Assembly (NCBI GenBank): GCA_934120045.1
Contig: CAKOTF010000018.1
Coordinates: 1 to 20,306, forward strand
Reading direction: 5' to 3'
DNA length: 20,306 nt
Source: an uncultured Clostridia bacterium
GTDB lineage: Bacteria; Bacillota; Clostridia; TANB77; CAG-508
The notes beneath the pieces were generated by a model. It saw only the letters and a list, made by a program, of their open reading frames with translations. It was not told the origin of the DNA and made no database searches. The translations under genes were made by a program, and so were the position numbers. Positions 1 through 7,492 of this stretch are shown here, one piece after another. The stretch's first letter is position 1. Each line of letters begins with the position of its first letter.

Positions 1-1
1 T

Positions 2-1141
2 ACTATCTGGAAAAATTATCAAGAAGGAAAAGAGAAAGGACTAAGTCGAGAAGAAATAAAACAAGAATACGGAATGAAAGAAGGAGAAATAGCATTAGTA
101 GAAAGATATGAAAGTTCAATAGAAGAATATAATTATGGTTACTTAAATATTCAGGCGGATAATATAATAGAAATAGAAAAATGGTGTAAAGAGCAATTTG
201 AAGGAAAGCCAGAATATAGTAGAAGGATTCCAAGATGCGGTATAAGAGGAATAATTGCAGCAAAAGAAGGAGAAGAGGAAACAGAAGAGCAAAGAGAGTT
301 ACGATTAGGAAAAGCTTTAAAAAATTTTAAACAAAATACTATCTGGAAAAATTATCAAGAAGGAAAAGAGAAAGGACTAAGTCGAGAAGAAATAAAACAA
401 GAATACGGAATGAGAGAAGGAGAAATAGCACTAGTAGAAAGATATGAAAGAGTAATAGAAGAATATGATTATGGCAACTTAAATATTCAGGCGGATAATA
501 TAATAAAAATAGAAAAATGGTGTAAAGAGCAATTTGAAGGAAAGCCAGAATATAGTAGAAGGACTCCAAGAAAGGATATACAAGGAATAATTGTAGCCAA
601 AGAAGGAGAAGAAGAAACAGAAGAACAAAGAGAGTTACGATTAGGAAATGCTTTAAACAAATTTAAACAAAGGACTATCTGGAAAAATTATCAAGAAGGA
701 AAAGAGAAAGGATTAAGTCGAGAAAAAATAAAACAAGAATACGGAATGAGAGAAGGAGAAATAGCATTAGTAGAAAGATATGAAAGCGCAATAGAAGAAT
801 ATAATTATGGCGACTTAAATATTCAGGCGGATAATATAATAAAAATAGAAAAATGGTGTAAAGAGCAATTTGAAGGAAAGCCAGAATATAGTAGAAGGAC
901 TCCAAGAAAGGATATACAAGGAATAATTGTAGCCAAAGAAGGAGAAGAAGAAACAGAAGAGCAAAGAGAGTTACGATTAGGAAAAGCTTTAGGCACATTT
1001 AAACAAAGTACTATCTGGAAAAATTATCAAGAAGGAAAAGAGAAAGGGTTAAGCAGAGAAGAAATAAAACAAGAATACGGAATGAGAGAAGGAGAAATAG
1101 CATTAGTAGAAAGATATGAAAGAATAATAGAAGAATATGAT
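2..1141 (+). repeat. Coding tandem repeat, 336-bp period, 3 full copies plus a partial
   Basis: Units begin at 2, 338, 674 and 1010, each opening with the codons for TIWKNYQEGKEKG. The spacing is exactly 336 bp every time, with no indels. Copies 2 and 3 are identical over 148 nt (477-624 against 813-960), silent positions included. This points to recent duplication or gene conversion. The fourth copy keeps 44 residues and then diverges at 1142. More copies probably lie upstream of the window. Confidence 0.95.
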
Positions 1142-1285
1142 GTCAAAAAGAAAATCACAGGGCAATCAATAGGACAAGTATCATATACAGCAACAGTACA
1201 AGAATGTGATAATGCACAAATGGATTTAAACAGACTAATTCAAGGGCAAAGAACAAAAGAAGGAGGAAAAGAACAAGATGACTAA
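2..1285 (+). CDS. Tandem 112-residue repeat protein, C-terminal part (5' end outside window)
   Basis: The reading frame is open from base 2, so the Met codon at 74 is internal to a repeat and the true start lies upstream. About 427 codons are visible. They hold three full copies and one partial copy of a 112-residue unit, then a non-repetitive tail of about 47 residues. Each unit has a W-C-K near residue 61, an RR-x-P near 75, an acidic E-rich stretch, an LG-x-AL near 102-106, and ends on LSREEIKQEYGM-type sequence. That order resembles the helicase-associated (HA) repeat, a small helical module thought to bind nucleic acid, but this is a by-eye likeness. No signal peptide or membrane segment is visible; the protein is probably cytoplasmic. 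The next gene overlaps its end by 8 nt. Function unknown; it may be the tail of a large multi-domain protein like the one at 18650. Confidence 0.8.
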   Translation, partial: TIWKNYQEGKEKGLSREEIKQEYGMKEGEIALVERYESSIEEYNYGYLNIQADNIIEIEKWCKEQFEGKPEYSRRIPRCGIRGIIAAKEGEEETEEQRELRLGKALKNFKQNTIWKNYQEGKEKGLSREEIKQEYGMREGEIALVERYERVIEEYDYGNLNIQADNIIKIEKWCKEQFEGKPEYSRRTPRKDIQGIIVAKEGEEETEEQRELRLGNALNKFKQRTIWKNYQEGKEKGLSREKIKQEYGMREGEIALVERYESAIEEYNYGDLNIQADNIIKIEKWCKEQFEGKPEYSRRTPRKDIQGIIVAKEGEEETEEQRELRLGKALGTFKQSTIWKNYQEGKEKGLSREEIKQEYGMREGEIALVERYERIIEEYDVKKKITGQSIGQVSYTATVQECDNAQMDLNRLIQGQRTKEGGKEQDD

Positions 1286-1709
1286 ATATAAAAATGCATA
1301 TACAGAAGTATATGAAATAATAAAACAATTAGATGAAGAAGAATATAATAAAATACCTTCAGAAGTAATTAAAGCAATAGAAGAAAATAGAAATACTGAA
1401 TATGAATTTGACTTAGATGAAGATATAGAATTAAAAGACCAAGAATTATTACCAGAAACAAAAGCAATTTTATTCAATTTATTTAGAGATTATTTATCAA
1501 CAGCAGAACAAAAAGAAAAAATAATAAAAATGCAAGTAGAAGAAAGACGAAAAAATGAACAAAATAAATCAGAACAATATAATTCAGATTTATTTGCTAG
1601 TAAGAAAAAAGTTCAAGACATTAGAGAGGAACATACAGAGTTAATTGAATATAAAGAAAATATATTTAAAAGAATTTTTAATAAAATAAGACAATTTTTT
1701 CATGTGTAA
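1278..1709 (+). CDS. Small acidic/coiled protein, companion of the repeat protein
   Basis: This is a 143-residue protein of unknown function. It starts inside the end of the repeat gene (8-nt overlap) behind an AGGAGG at 1261-1266, so translation is probably coupled to that gene. The N-terminal two-thirds looks helical and acidic (for example LPETKAILFNLFRDYL around residues 58-73). The middle is charged and Gln/Lys/Glu-rich, and the C-terminus is basic and aromatic (FKRIFNKIRQFFHV), which could lie against a membrane or a partner. There is no signal peptide and no Cys. The tight coupling suggests it acts with the upstream protein, for example as a partner, chaperone or immunity-type protein; which of these cannot be told from the sequence. 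Confidence 0.75.
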   Translation: MTKYKNAYTEVYEIIKQLDEEEYNKIPSEVIKAIEENRNTEYEFDLDEDIELKDQELLPETKAILFNLFRDYLSTAEQKEKIIKMQVEERRKNEQNKSEQYNSDLFASKKKVQDIREEHTELIEYKENIFKRIFNKIRQFFHV

Positions 1710-1713
1710 AAAA

Positions 1714-1742
1714 TTGAATATTAGCATTAAAAGTGTTATAAT
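1714..1742 (+). promoter_or_regulatory. Sigma-A-type promoter of the HD hydrolase gene
   Basis: TTGAAT at 1714-1719 and a perfect TATAAT at 1737-1742 are separated by 17 bp. The pair starts directly after the stop codon at 1709 and precedes the gene at 1804, leaving a leader of about 55 nt. Confidence 0.75.
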
Positions 1743-1749
1743 TCAAACA

Positions 1750-1795
1750 TAAGGTAAAAGCCTTATGATGAAAAAGCTTTTGATATCAAAAGGAG
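1750..1795 (+). promoter_or_regulatory. Leader hairpin and 16-bp palindrome overlapping the ribosome site
   Basis: The leader holds a small inverted repeat, TAAGG/CCTTA (1750-1765). It also holds a perfect 16-bp palindrome, CTTTTGATATCAAAAG (1777-1792), whose last two bases are the first two of the AGGAG ribosome site (1791-1795). It could be a DNA operator, or an RNA hairpin touching the Shine-Dalgarno sequence. Confidence 0.5.
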
Positions 1796-1803
1796 AATAA
1801 TAT

Positions 1804-2229
1804 ATGATTTATACACCCAAAACAAAGAAAGCCATGATAATAGCATATAATGCACACAATGGGCAAGTTGATAAATCAGGAATACCATATATTTATCACC
1901 CAATTCACCTTGCAGAGCAAATGGACACAGAAACAGAATGTATTGTAGCATTATTACATGATGTAGTAGAAGATACAAATGTAACATTTGATGAGTTAGA
2001 AAAAGAATTTTCACCAGAAGTTATAGAAGGATTGAAATTATTAACACATGATAAAAATGTAGATTATTTAGAATATGTAAGAAAAATAAAAAATAATCCA
2101 ATTGCTAGAAAAGTAAAATTGGCAGATTTGTATCACAATAGTGATCCAACTCGTATGGAAAATCCTACTCCAAAAGACCTAGAAAGAAAAGAAAAATATC
2201 GTAAAGCTATTGAAATTTTAAAATATTAA
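1804..2229 (+). CDS. Stand-alone HD-domain (p)ppGpp hydrolase-like protein (small alarmone hydrolase)
   Basis: The 141-residue protein matches the hydrolase domain of RelA/SpoT and the single-domain Mesh1-type enzymes, which remove pyrophosphate from (p)ppGpp using Mn2+. Visible motifs are AHNGQVDKSGIPYIYHP with H18 and H32, the HD pair H52-D53 in LLHDVVEDT with catalytic E56-D57, and KLADLYHN with D108 and N112. These cover all four usual metal ligands and the catalytic acidic pair, so the enzyme looks intact. It has no synthetase, TGS or ACT domain, so it should act only in breakdown; related Mesh1 enzymes can also act on NADPH or other nucleotides. The AGGAG at 1791-1795 sets the start. 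It has its own promoter and terminator, so it is a one-gene unit. Confidence 0.85.
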   Translation: MIYTPKTKKAMIIAYNAHNGQVDKSGIPYIYHPIHLAEQMDTETECIVALLHDVVEDTNVTFDELEKEFSPEVIEGLKLLTHDKNVDYLEYVRKIKNNPIARKVKLADLYHNSDPTRMENPTPKDLERKEKYRKAIEILKY

Positions 2230-2235
2230 GAAATA

Positions 2236-2269
2236 AAGTCAGCATCTAAATAGGTGCTGACTTATTTTT
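2236..2269 (+). terminator. Intrinsic terminator after the HD hydrolase gene
   Basis: The 9-bp stem AAGTCAGCA/TGCTGACTT (2236-2244 with 2255-2263) is followed by a T-rich run at 2265-2269, just after the stop codon at 2229. Confidence 0.85.
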
Positions 2270-2332
2270 CTCATTTTCAATAAAAAATAGATAATTATAA
2301 GAAAAACTAATAATCAACATAAAAACTATTAA

Positions 2333-2374
2333 TTTTACATAAGTAACAAATAATGTTAAAATAATTATGTAAAA
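2333..2374 (+). promoter_or_regulatory. Promoter framed by a perfect 10-bp inverted repeat
   Basis: TTTACA at 2334-2339 and TAAAAT at 2357-2362 are 17 bp apart. A perfect inverted repeat, TTTTACATAA (2333-2342) and TTATGTAAAA (2365-2374), covers the -35 box and lies just downstream of the -10 box, which is where a repressor would block both. It precedes the genes at 2397 and 3358. Confidence 0.5.
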
Positions 2375-2396
2375 TAAATGAAAGGAAATAAATAAA

Positions 2397-3326
2397 ATGG
2401 AAGAATATGTTGAAGAAAGAAATAATAGATTCAATAATGTAAAAATAAAAGGAAGAATAATGAGAAATCAAGGATTAAAAATGCATAATTTTGGAAAATC
2501 AGAAAAACCAGATCATACACGAGATTATGGGAAAAAAAGTGGAAAAGTAAATGAAAGAATTGCAAGAATGTTAAGAAGAAATGAGAGGAACGAAGGGATA
2601 AACAATATAGTTGTAGATGATGAATATGAAGAAACAATAGAATTAGAGCAGTTAAGAGAGCAAGCATTAGAAGAAAGCCAAGCACCACAATTACAAAGAC
2701 AAGTTGTAGCAGAAAAAATAAATGCTATTGAAAATATGGAACAAGAAGAAAAAGAATTATTACAAAGAATTCAACAACTTAGACTTCAAAGAGGAAAAGA
2801 AAAATTAAAGCTTCTTGCAAATGGTGAAAATACATCAATTTTATTTGAAGAATGGGAAGCATTAGAAGAACAAATATTAGCAAAAGCAAAAAATCATAAT
2901 TTAGGTGGAGTAATGGCTTGGAAAGAATATAGATATAGCCCATATGGAGAGTATACAGAATTAAATGAATATGCAATTAGACTACAAAATAAATTATTAC
3001 ATATATATCAATATGCAGATAAAATACAAGCTGGGTTAGAACAATTAACAGAAGAAAGAAAAGCTTCATTAGAAAGAAAAGCTACAAAAGATAGTAAAAC
3101 AGATGGAGCCATAGGATGGAAAAGAATATTAGGAAATCAATATTCTTTAGAAGAAGCATTCAGTATTGAATCAGTATTAGAAGCAACTCAAGGTACATCA
3201 AAAAAATTATCATATTTTGAAAAAGCATTAGAAGATTCAATTGCTAATTCAGAAATAGGAGAAGGAACAAGAGAATCAGTAGAAATAATTTTGGAAAACA
3301 TGCAGAATTTGCAAGAAGAAAGATAA
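2397..3326 (+). CDS. Coiled-coil protein of unknown function
   Basis: This 309-residue protein is not recognised. Residues 1-65 are strongly basic (many Arg and Lys), a possible nucleic-acid-binding tail. Residues 80-140 are a long Glu/Gln/Leu heptad-like stretch typical of a coiled coil. The C-terminal half is mixed helical with a short WKEYRYSPYGEYTELNEY aromatic segment near 175-192. There is no signal peptide, membrane segment or Cys. The ATG lies behind AAAGGA in a leader that closely resembles the one before the next gene, only 31 nt downstream, so the two very likely form an operon. Codon use is as AT-biased as the neighbours, giving no sign of recent transfer. Confidence 0.75.
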   Translation: MEEYVEERNNRFNNVKIKGRIMRNQGLKMHNFGKSEKPDHTRDYGKKSGKVNERIARMLRRNERNEGINNIVVDDEYEETIELEQLREQALEESQAPQLQRQVVAEKINAIENMEQEEKELLQRIQQLRLQRGKEKLKLLANGENTSILFEEWEALEEQILAKAKNHNLGGVMAWKEYRYSPYGEYTELNEYAIRLQNKLLHIYQYADKIQAGLEQLTEERKASLERKATKDSKTDGAIGWKRILGNQYSLEEAFSIESVLEATQGTSKKLSYFEKALEDSIANSEIGEGTRESVEIILENMQNLQEER

Positions 3327-3357
3327 TAAAAATAGAAAAAATGAAAGGAAATAAAAA

Positions 3358-5034
3358 ATGAAAAAAGAAGAATTAAAAAAGAAATTAGAACCAAAAAGAT
3401 TTAATGATGTTACAATGGAATTTTTAACAACAGCAGTAAATGATGTATTAGAATTATATGGAGAATATATATCAGAAGATGTAATAATAGAAAGAATAAA
3501 ACAAAATTTAGATAAAGATATAGAATTTGAAAGAAATCTTGGAAAAAATATAGCAGGATCTTATAATTTTGGAGAAAAAAATATAAAAATAAAGAAAAAA
3601 AGTATAGATGAAGAAAGGCAAGTATTTTTCCATGTATTTTTACATTGTGTTTCAGTACATCAAAAGACAGATGGAAAGATTTCAACTGGTCTTAAAGGTA
3701 ATATAATCGGAGTTGGAATAAATGAAGCAATGACAGAATATTTAACAAAGCAAAGATATCCAAAATTAAGAGGAGGATATGATGAAGAAGAAAAAGTTAT
3801 GAAAAAATTATTAGAAATAATTCCTATAGAAGAAATGATTCAATCATATTTATATGGTAAACCTGAAATAAAAGAATTAACAAAAAAATATGGTATGGAT
3901 AGTTTTAACTTATTATATAGTTTGGATGAATTATTTGCAGATAATAAAAAATATAGTTCATTAGAAAATAAAATTATACCAGATGAAAATAGAATAGATG
4001 CAAAACAGCAACTTATATTTGAATATGTAAAAGGATATTGTAGTTCAAGAAAGTTAGAAGAGATAGATATAGAAGAACTAATGAACAATGTTGTTGAGTT
4101 TGAAGGAATACTAGAAACAATGGGAGAAAAATCTGACTTTGATTATATGCAATATATTAATAGGATTATTGCTCAAAAATTACAACTAGGAATAGGTGAA
4201 GAAGAACTAAAACAATTACCAAATGAATATATTGTGAGAATAAATCAACAAAGAGTAAAAGAGAAAATTTATAATAAAACAAGAAAAAGAATTTTAGATG
4301 AAGATTTTTCAAGAGAAAAAAACACTTATGAAGATTTTTATAAAGATAATATATATATGGAAAAGATAATAAAAAAAATATGTGGAGAAGGAACAATATT
4401 AGAAAAAGAATCAATGAAATTCAATTGGGTTACAAGACTATGGAATGAAATAAAACTAAGATATCCAGATATAGATTTTGATTGGATTGATTTTGGTTTT
4501 ATAAATAATAAATATATTATTGCTAGATTAAATGGAAAAATTATTGGAGCAATGAATATAGATATTGATGATGAAATTGAATATCAAAAATATAAACAAG
4601 TAGTTAAATCTGAAAAAGGTAGTAAAAAATATAGAATTATAAATAAAGATAATGAATATATAGAAATAAATGAAGCTCAAGATGAAGGAACATATTATCA
4701 AAATGGAGAAATAGGACATGAACAGGAAGATGTTGTAGAAACTTTTAAAAGATTAGAAAAATTACATGAGACAAGAAGACAACTTGAAATTTTAAAAAGT
4801 TTAGGAGCACCAAGTATTGCAATAAGTAGATTAGAAGAAGAAATTGAAAAATTGTCACATCAAGAAGAAAGAGAGCAAAGATATAAGATAGAATATTCTG
4901 GAGATTATTTAGAAAGACAAAAAGAAAATGGAGAAATGGAAGTAGATGAATATAATATTGAGGTTCAAAAAAAGAATGAATGGGAAAAGAAACATTGTAA
5001 AGAAGTTTCAGTAGATGATGATACTGAAAGATAA
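3358..5034 (+). CDS. Peptidase-like protein with altered zinc motif (HVFLH in place of HExxH)
   Basis: This 558-residue protein has a region at 85-130 laid out like a zinc metallopeptidase core: residues 92-96 read HVFLH, followed by CVSVH, then GVGINEAMTEYLT at 118-130. In active gluzincin-type enzymes the first motif is HExxH and the second helix supplies a Glu ligand; here H92, H96, E123 and E127 are present but the catalytic Glu position 93 is Val (codon GTA at 3634-3636, one base from GAA). The protein may therefore bind metal without cleaving, or may have lost activity. The middle (about 150-450) is unrecognised. Residues 455-505 look coiled-coil, and the tail is very acidic. No signal peptide is visible. 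It is in an operon with the gene at 2397. The family assignment is by-eye inference. Confidence 0.75.
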   Translation: MKKEELKKKLEPKRFNDVTMEFLTTAVNDVLELYGEYISEDVIIERIKQNLDKDIEFERNLGKNIAGSYNFGEKNIKIKKKSIDEERQVFFHVFLHCVSVHQKTDGKISTGLKGNIIGVGINEAMTEYLTKQRYPKLRGGYDEEEKVMKKLLEIIPIEEMIQSYLYGKPEIKELTKKYGMDSFNLLYSLDELFADNKKYSSLENKIIPDENRIDAKQQLIFEYVKGYCSSRKLEEIDIEELMNNVVEFEGILETMGEKSDFDYMQYINRIIAQKLQLGIGEEELKQLPNEYIVRINQQRVKEKIYNKTRKRILDEDFSREKNTYEDFYKDNIYMEKIIKKICGEGTILEKESMKFNWVTRLWNEIKLRYPDIDFDWIDFGFINNKYIIARLNGKIIGAMNIDIDDEIEYQKYKQVVKSEKGSKKYRIINKDNEYIEINEAQDEGTYYQNGEIGHEQEDVVETFKRLEKLHETRRQLEILKSLGAPSIAISRLEEEIEKLSHQEEREQRYKIEYSGDYLERQKENGEMEVDEYNIEVQKKNEWEKKHCKEVSVDDDTER

Positions 5035-5035
5035 A

Positions 5036-5083
5036 ATTAAAATACTACAAATTTGTAATTATATAAATTTGTAGTATTTTAAT
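5036..5083 (+). terminator. Strong hairpin terminator after the peptidase-like gene
   Basis: The perfect 16-bp arms AAAATACTACAAATTT and AAATTTGTAGTATTTT (5039-5054 and 5065-5080) start right after the stop codon and lead into an AATTTTATT stretch. The symmetry would also let it work on the opposite strand. Confidence 0.8.
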
Positions 5084-5140
5084 TTTATTCGAAAACTCAA
5101 ATTTTGTGAGAGTAAATTAAAGAAAAAAATTTGTTATGTA

Positions 5141-5169
5141 TTGAAAAAAAAGAGACAAAATGATAATAT
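5141..5169 (+). promoter_or_regulatory. Promoter of the 750-residue protein gene
   Basis: TTGAAA at 5141-5146 and TAATAT at 5164-5169 are 17 bp apart, 34 nt before the start codon at 5203. Together with the preceding terminator this makes the downstream gene a separate unit. Confidence 0.6.
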
Positions 5170-5202
5170 TATTTTAGAAGTAAAGAGATTGGAGAAAAAC
5201 AA

Positions 5203-7455
5203 ATGATTAATGAAACTAGAGAAAGACTTACATTAGAAGGAAATGTAAAATTAATAAAAGATATTTTCTTTGGTAAACAAACATCTCAATTAAGATTAAT
5301 TGATTTAAAGAGTATAGAAGTATCTAATAGGGATGGAAATGAAGATGAAGATAAAAATGATGAATTAGCAGAAATATTTGAAAATTTGTTAGATTATTGT
5401 AAAAGTGGAATTACTATATATGATTTAATTAATTTATATAATGTAGATACTAGAAAACATAGTGAAGAATTTACAGGGCATAGATATAGCAATGTAAGTG
5501 CTGGTGGAAAAAAACTTATAGATATTATAAATAGTATAAGAGGAGTACCAACAAGAATAAGTAGTTCTAGTTATGAAAAGTGGGTTGACTCATTAGTGAA
5601 AAAGGAGAACCAAAACTCATTAGAAAGTGATACATGTTTAGGAAGAATAACATCATTAATGATGATAGCTTTTTACGCAAATAAGGCAGAAAAAAGAAGA
5701 ATAGATGAATATTTTGGAAGAAACAAAAGAAGTAATGTAGATAAATTGGGAGAAGAAGATTTACAAATTATTGATTCATATAAAAAGATATTATATGATA
5801 TTAAGCAAGAATGTGTAAGACAAGCAATAGTAACACTTACAACTGATAAGGAGGCAATATATAATGGCAGTTGGGGAATAGATTGGGATGAAGAAAGGAA
5901 AGCATATTTGTTTACATATTTAGATGATGAACAAGTAATACCATTTAGTTTTCATATTCCAGCAAAGTGTTGTAGAACTTTTTCAAAAGAGATTATGTCT
6001 AAAATAGCTAGAGGAGAATATTCCATAGATAGGATAAAGAATGAAAAAACAAGACAGGCATTAAAAAAACTATGTAAAAAGCAGATATTAGAGGAGCCAA
6101 CATTAGCATTAAAGAAATCTGATAGAAGAATTGTTGAAAGTACTTTAGAAGTTAATAGAAATACAAAAACAAAAGAATTTAGTGAAGTAGACTTAATATT
6201 ACATAAAGTATTAGGAAACTTGGCTTACGAGCAAGATGAAGAAGAAATAAACTCAGAAATGCAAACTCAACCACAAGAAGCTGAAGAAGTGCATAAAAAA
6301 ATAATAAATGATATAAAAAGAAGCAATGGTATAGTAGTAACACAATATGGAGAAAATTTAGATTTACATTCTATTATAGCAACACTACAATATTATTTTG
6401 ATAAGAATGAATCTGAACTAGGAATTAAAATAAAAAGAGAAATGATTGATAATGGAAAAGAATCAAATAAACATCTAACAATAGATGCTGGAAATCTAAC
6501 TGGAAATAAAAATATAAATAGTAATAAATCAGCTGAGATAAATGCAAATCAAAGAAAAGGTCAAAGATCAGCAGTTTCAATACTTGCTGAAAATGGATTT
6601 TATGTTCCTAGAATGATAGTAAAATATGCAGATGCAGTTATTTCAGATGAAAGAGTCCTAGATCCATTTAATGGTTGTGCTTTAGCAAGAGAAGTACCAA
6701 CAGATAAATTGTTTGAATATGCAGAAGAAAAAGATGCAAAGACAAAAAAATATTTAATGGAAAGTAGTTTAGATGAAGAACAATTAAAAAGATATGGACT
6801 ATATGATTTTGCAATGAAAAGAAAAAATGATATAGAAAATGCAATCAAATTGATATCTCAAAACTCATATTGTATTGGGCAAAATGGTACAAAGAAGAAG
6901 ATTGCGGTAGTTCCACAATTTGTATATAATGGTTCAAATATTGCGTATGCTTTAGGATATGATGTGTATATTTCGATTACTCCATATAAAAGAGATTCAT
7001 CAAAATCAACTTTTTCAATAACATTAAATCCTAATGCCAAAAATGAAAAAGGTCAAAATCTATTAATTCCAGAGAATATTATAAGTATTCTTAATGAAAA
7101 GATATCAGTTTATAATCAAGATGAAATTACAGGAAATAAGCAAAAAAAAGAAATATTTGTTCTTCCTAATAAAAAGCTTGCAAGTGTCGGAGGACCAAAA
7201 TTCCCAGGATTATATGCTGATAAAACAGCAAGTGAGATTAGAGAAATTTTTACATCAAAACTATTAAGAGATGAAGAACAAGCTCAATTAGTAGAAAAAA
7301 AGTTAATGGGAATAAGAGCAAAACATAAAGGAATAACAGGAAGAGAAATTTTTGAAGCATCAAAATCAGCAATAAAAAATCCAGAATTATTAGACCAAGC
7401 TCAAAAAGCTATATGTGGAGATATTGAGCATCAAAGTGAAAAAAGTGAAAAATAA
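5203..7455 (+). CDS. Large unknown protein; C-terminal half faintly DHH-phosphoesterase-like
   Basis: This 750-residue cytoplasmic protein is not recognised with confidence. The N-terminal half (1-360) has no motif I can name and ends in an acidic, Gln-rich linker near 343-365. From about 370 the sequence becomes orderly: GENLDLHSIIATLQYYF (383-399), HLTIDAGNLTG (424-434), GQRSAVSILAENGFYVPR (453-470), IVKYADAVI (472-480), ITPYKRDSSKSTFSITLNP (592-610) and LASVGGPKFPG (659-669). The order of an Asp-containing motif, a second Asp motif after a strand, a small-residue helix and a late GG-x-x-x-PG loop recalls DHH/DHHA1 phosphoesterases, but the classic DHH triad is absent, so any activity is uncertain. 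Ribosome site GGAG at 5191-5194. Monocistronic: own promoter, and a terminator over its stop codon. Confidence 0.75.
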   Translation: MINETRERLTLEGNVKLIKDIFFGKQTSQLRLIDLKSIEVSNRDGNEDEDKNDELAEIFENLLDYCKSGITIYDLINLYNVDTRKHSEEFTGHRYSNVSAGGKKLIDIINSIRGVPTRISSSSYEKWVDSLVKKENQNSLESDTCLGRITSLMMIAFYANKAEKRRIDEYFGRNKRSNVDKLGEEDLQIIDSYKKILYDIKQECVRQAIVTLTTDKEAIYNGSWGIDWDEERKAYLFTYLDDEQVIPFSFHIPAKCCRTFSKEIMSKIARGEYSIDRIKNEKTRQALKKLCKKQILEEPTLALKKSDRRIVESTLEVNRNTKTKEFSEVDLILHKVLGNLAYEQDEEEINSEMQTQPQEAEEVHKKIINDIKRSNGIVVTQYGENLDLHSIIATLQYYFDKNESELGIKIKREMIDNGKESNKHLTIDAGNLTGNKNINSNKSAEINANQRKGQRSAVSILAENGFYVPRMIVKYADAVISDERVLDPFNGCALAREVPTDKLFEYAEEKDAKTKKYLMESSLDEEQLKRYGLYDFAMKRKNDIENAIKLISQNSYCIGQNGTKKKIAVVPQFVYNGSNIAYALGYDVYISITPYKRDSSKSTFSITLNPNAKNEKGQNLLIPENIISILNEKISVYNQDEITGNKQKKEIFVLPNKKLASVGGPKFPGLYADKTASEIREIFTSKLLRDEEQAQLVEKKLMGIRAKHKGITGREIFEASKSAIKNPELLDQAQKAICGDIEHQSEKSEK

Positions 7456-7474
7456 CCTGCATTTGCAGGTTATT
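7451..7474. terminator. Bidirectional terminator overlapping a stop codon
   Basis: The perfect 10-bp arms AATAACCTGC and GCAGGTTATT (7451-7460, 7465-7474) enclose ATTT, and the left arm contains the TAA stop of the preceding gene. Read on the minus strand the hairpin is followed by a T-rich tract (complement of 7438-7450), so it serves the convergent minus-strand gene at least as well. Confidence 0.8.
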
Positions 7475-7492
7475 CTGTTAGTTTGAAGGAGA

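Noticed and set aside
3..998. Leu/Phe-rich frames on the minus strand under the repeat gene
   Set aside because: They mirror the Glu/Lys-rich repeats on the plus strand, recur with the same 336-bp period and have no ribosome sites. The same holds for most Leu-rich antisense frames elsewhere in the window.
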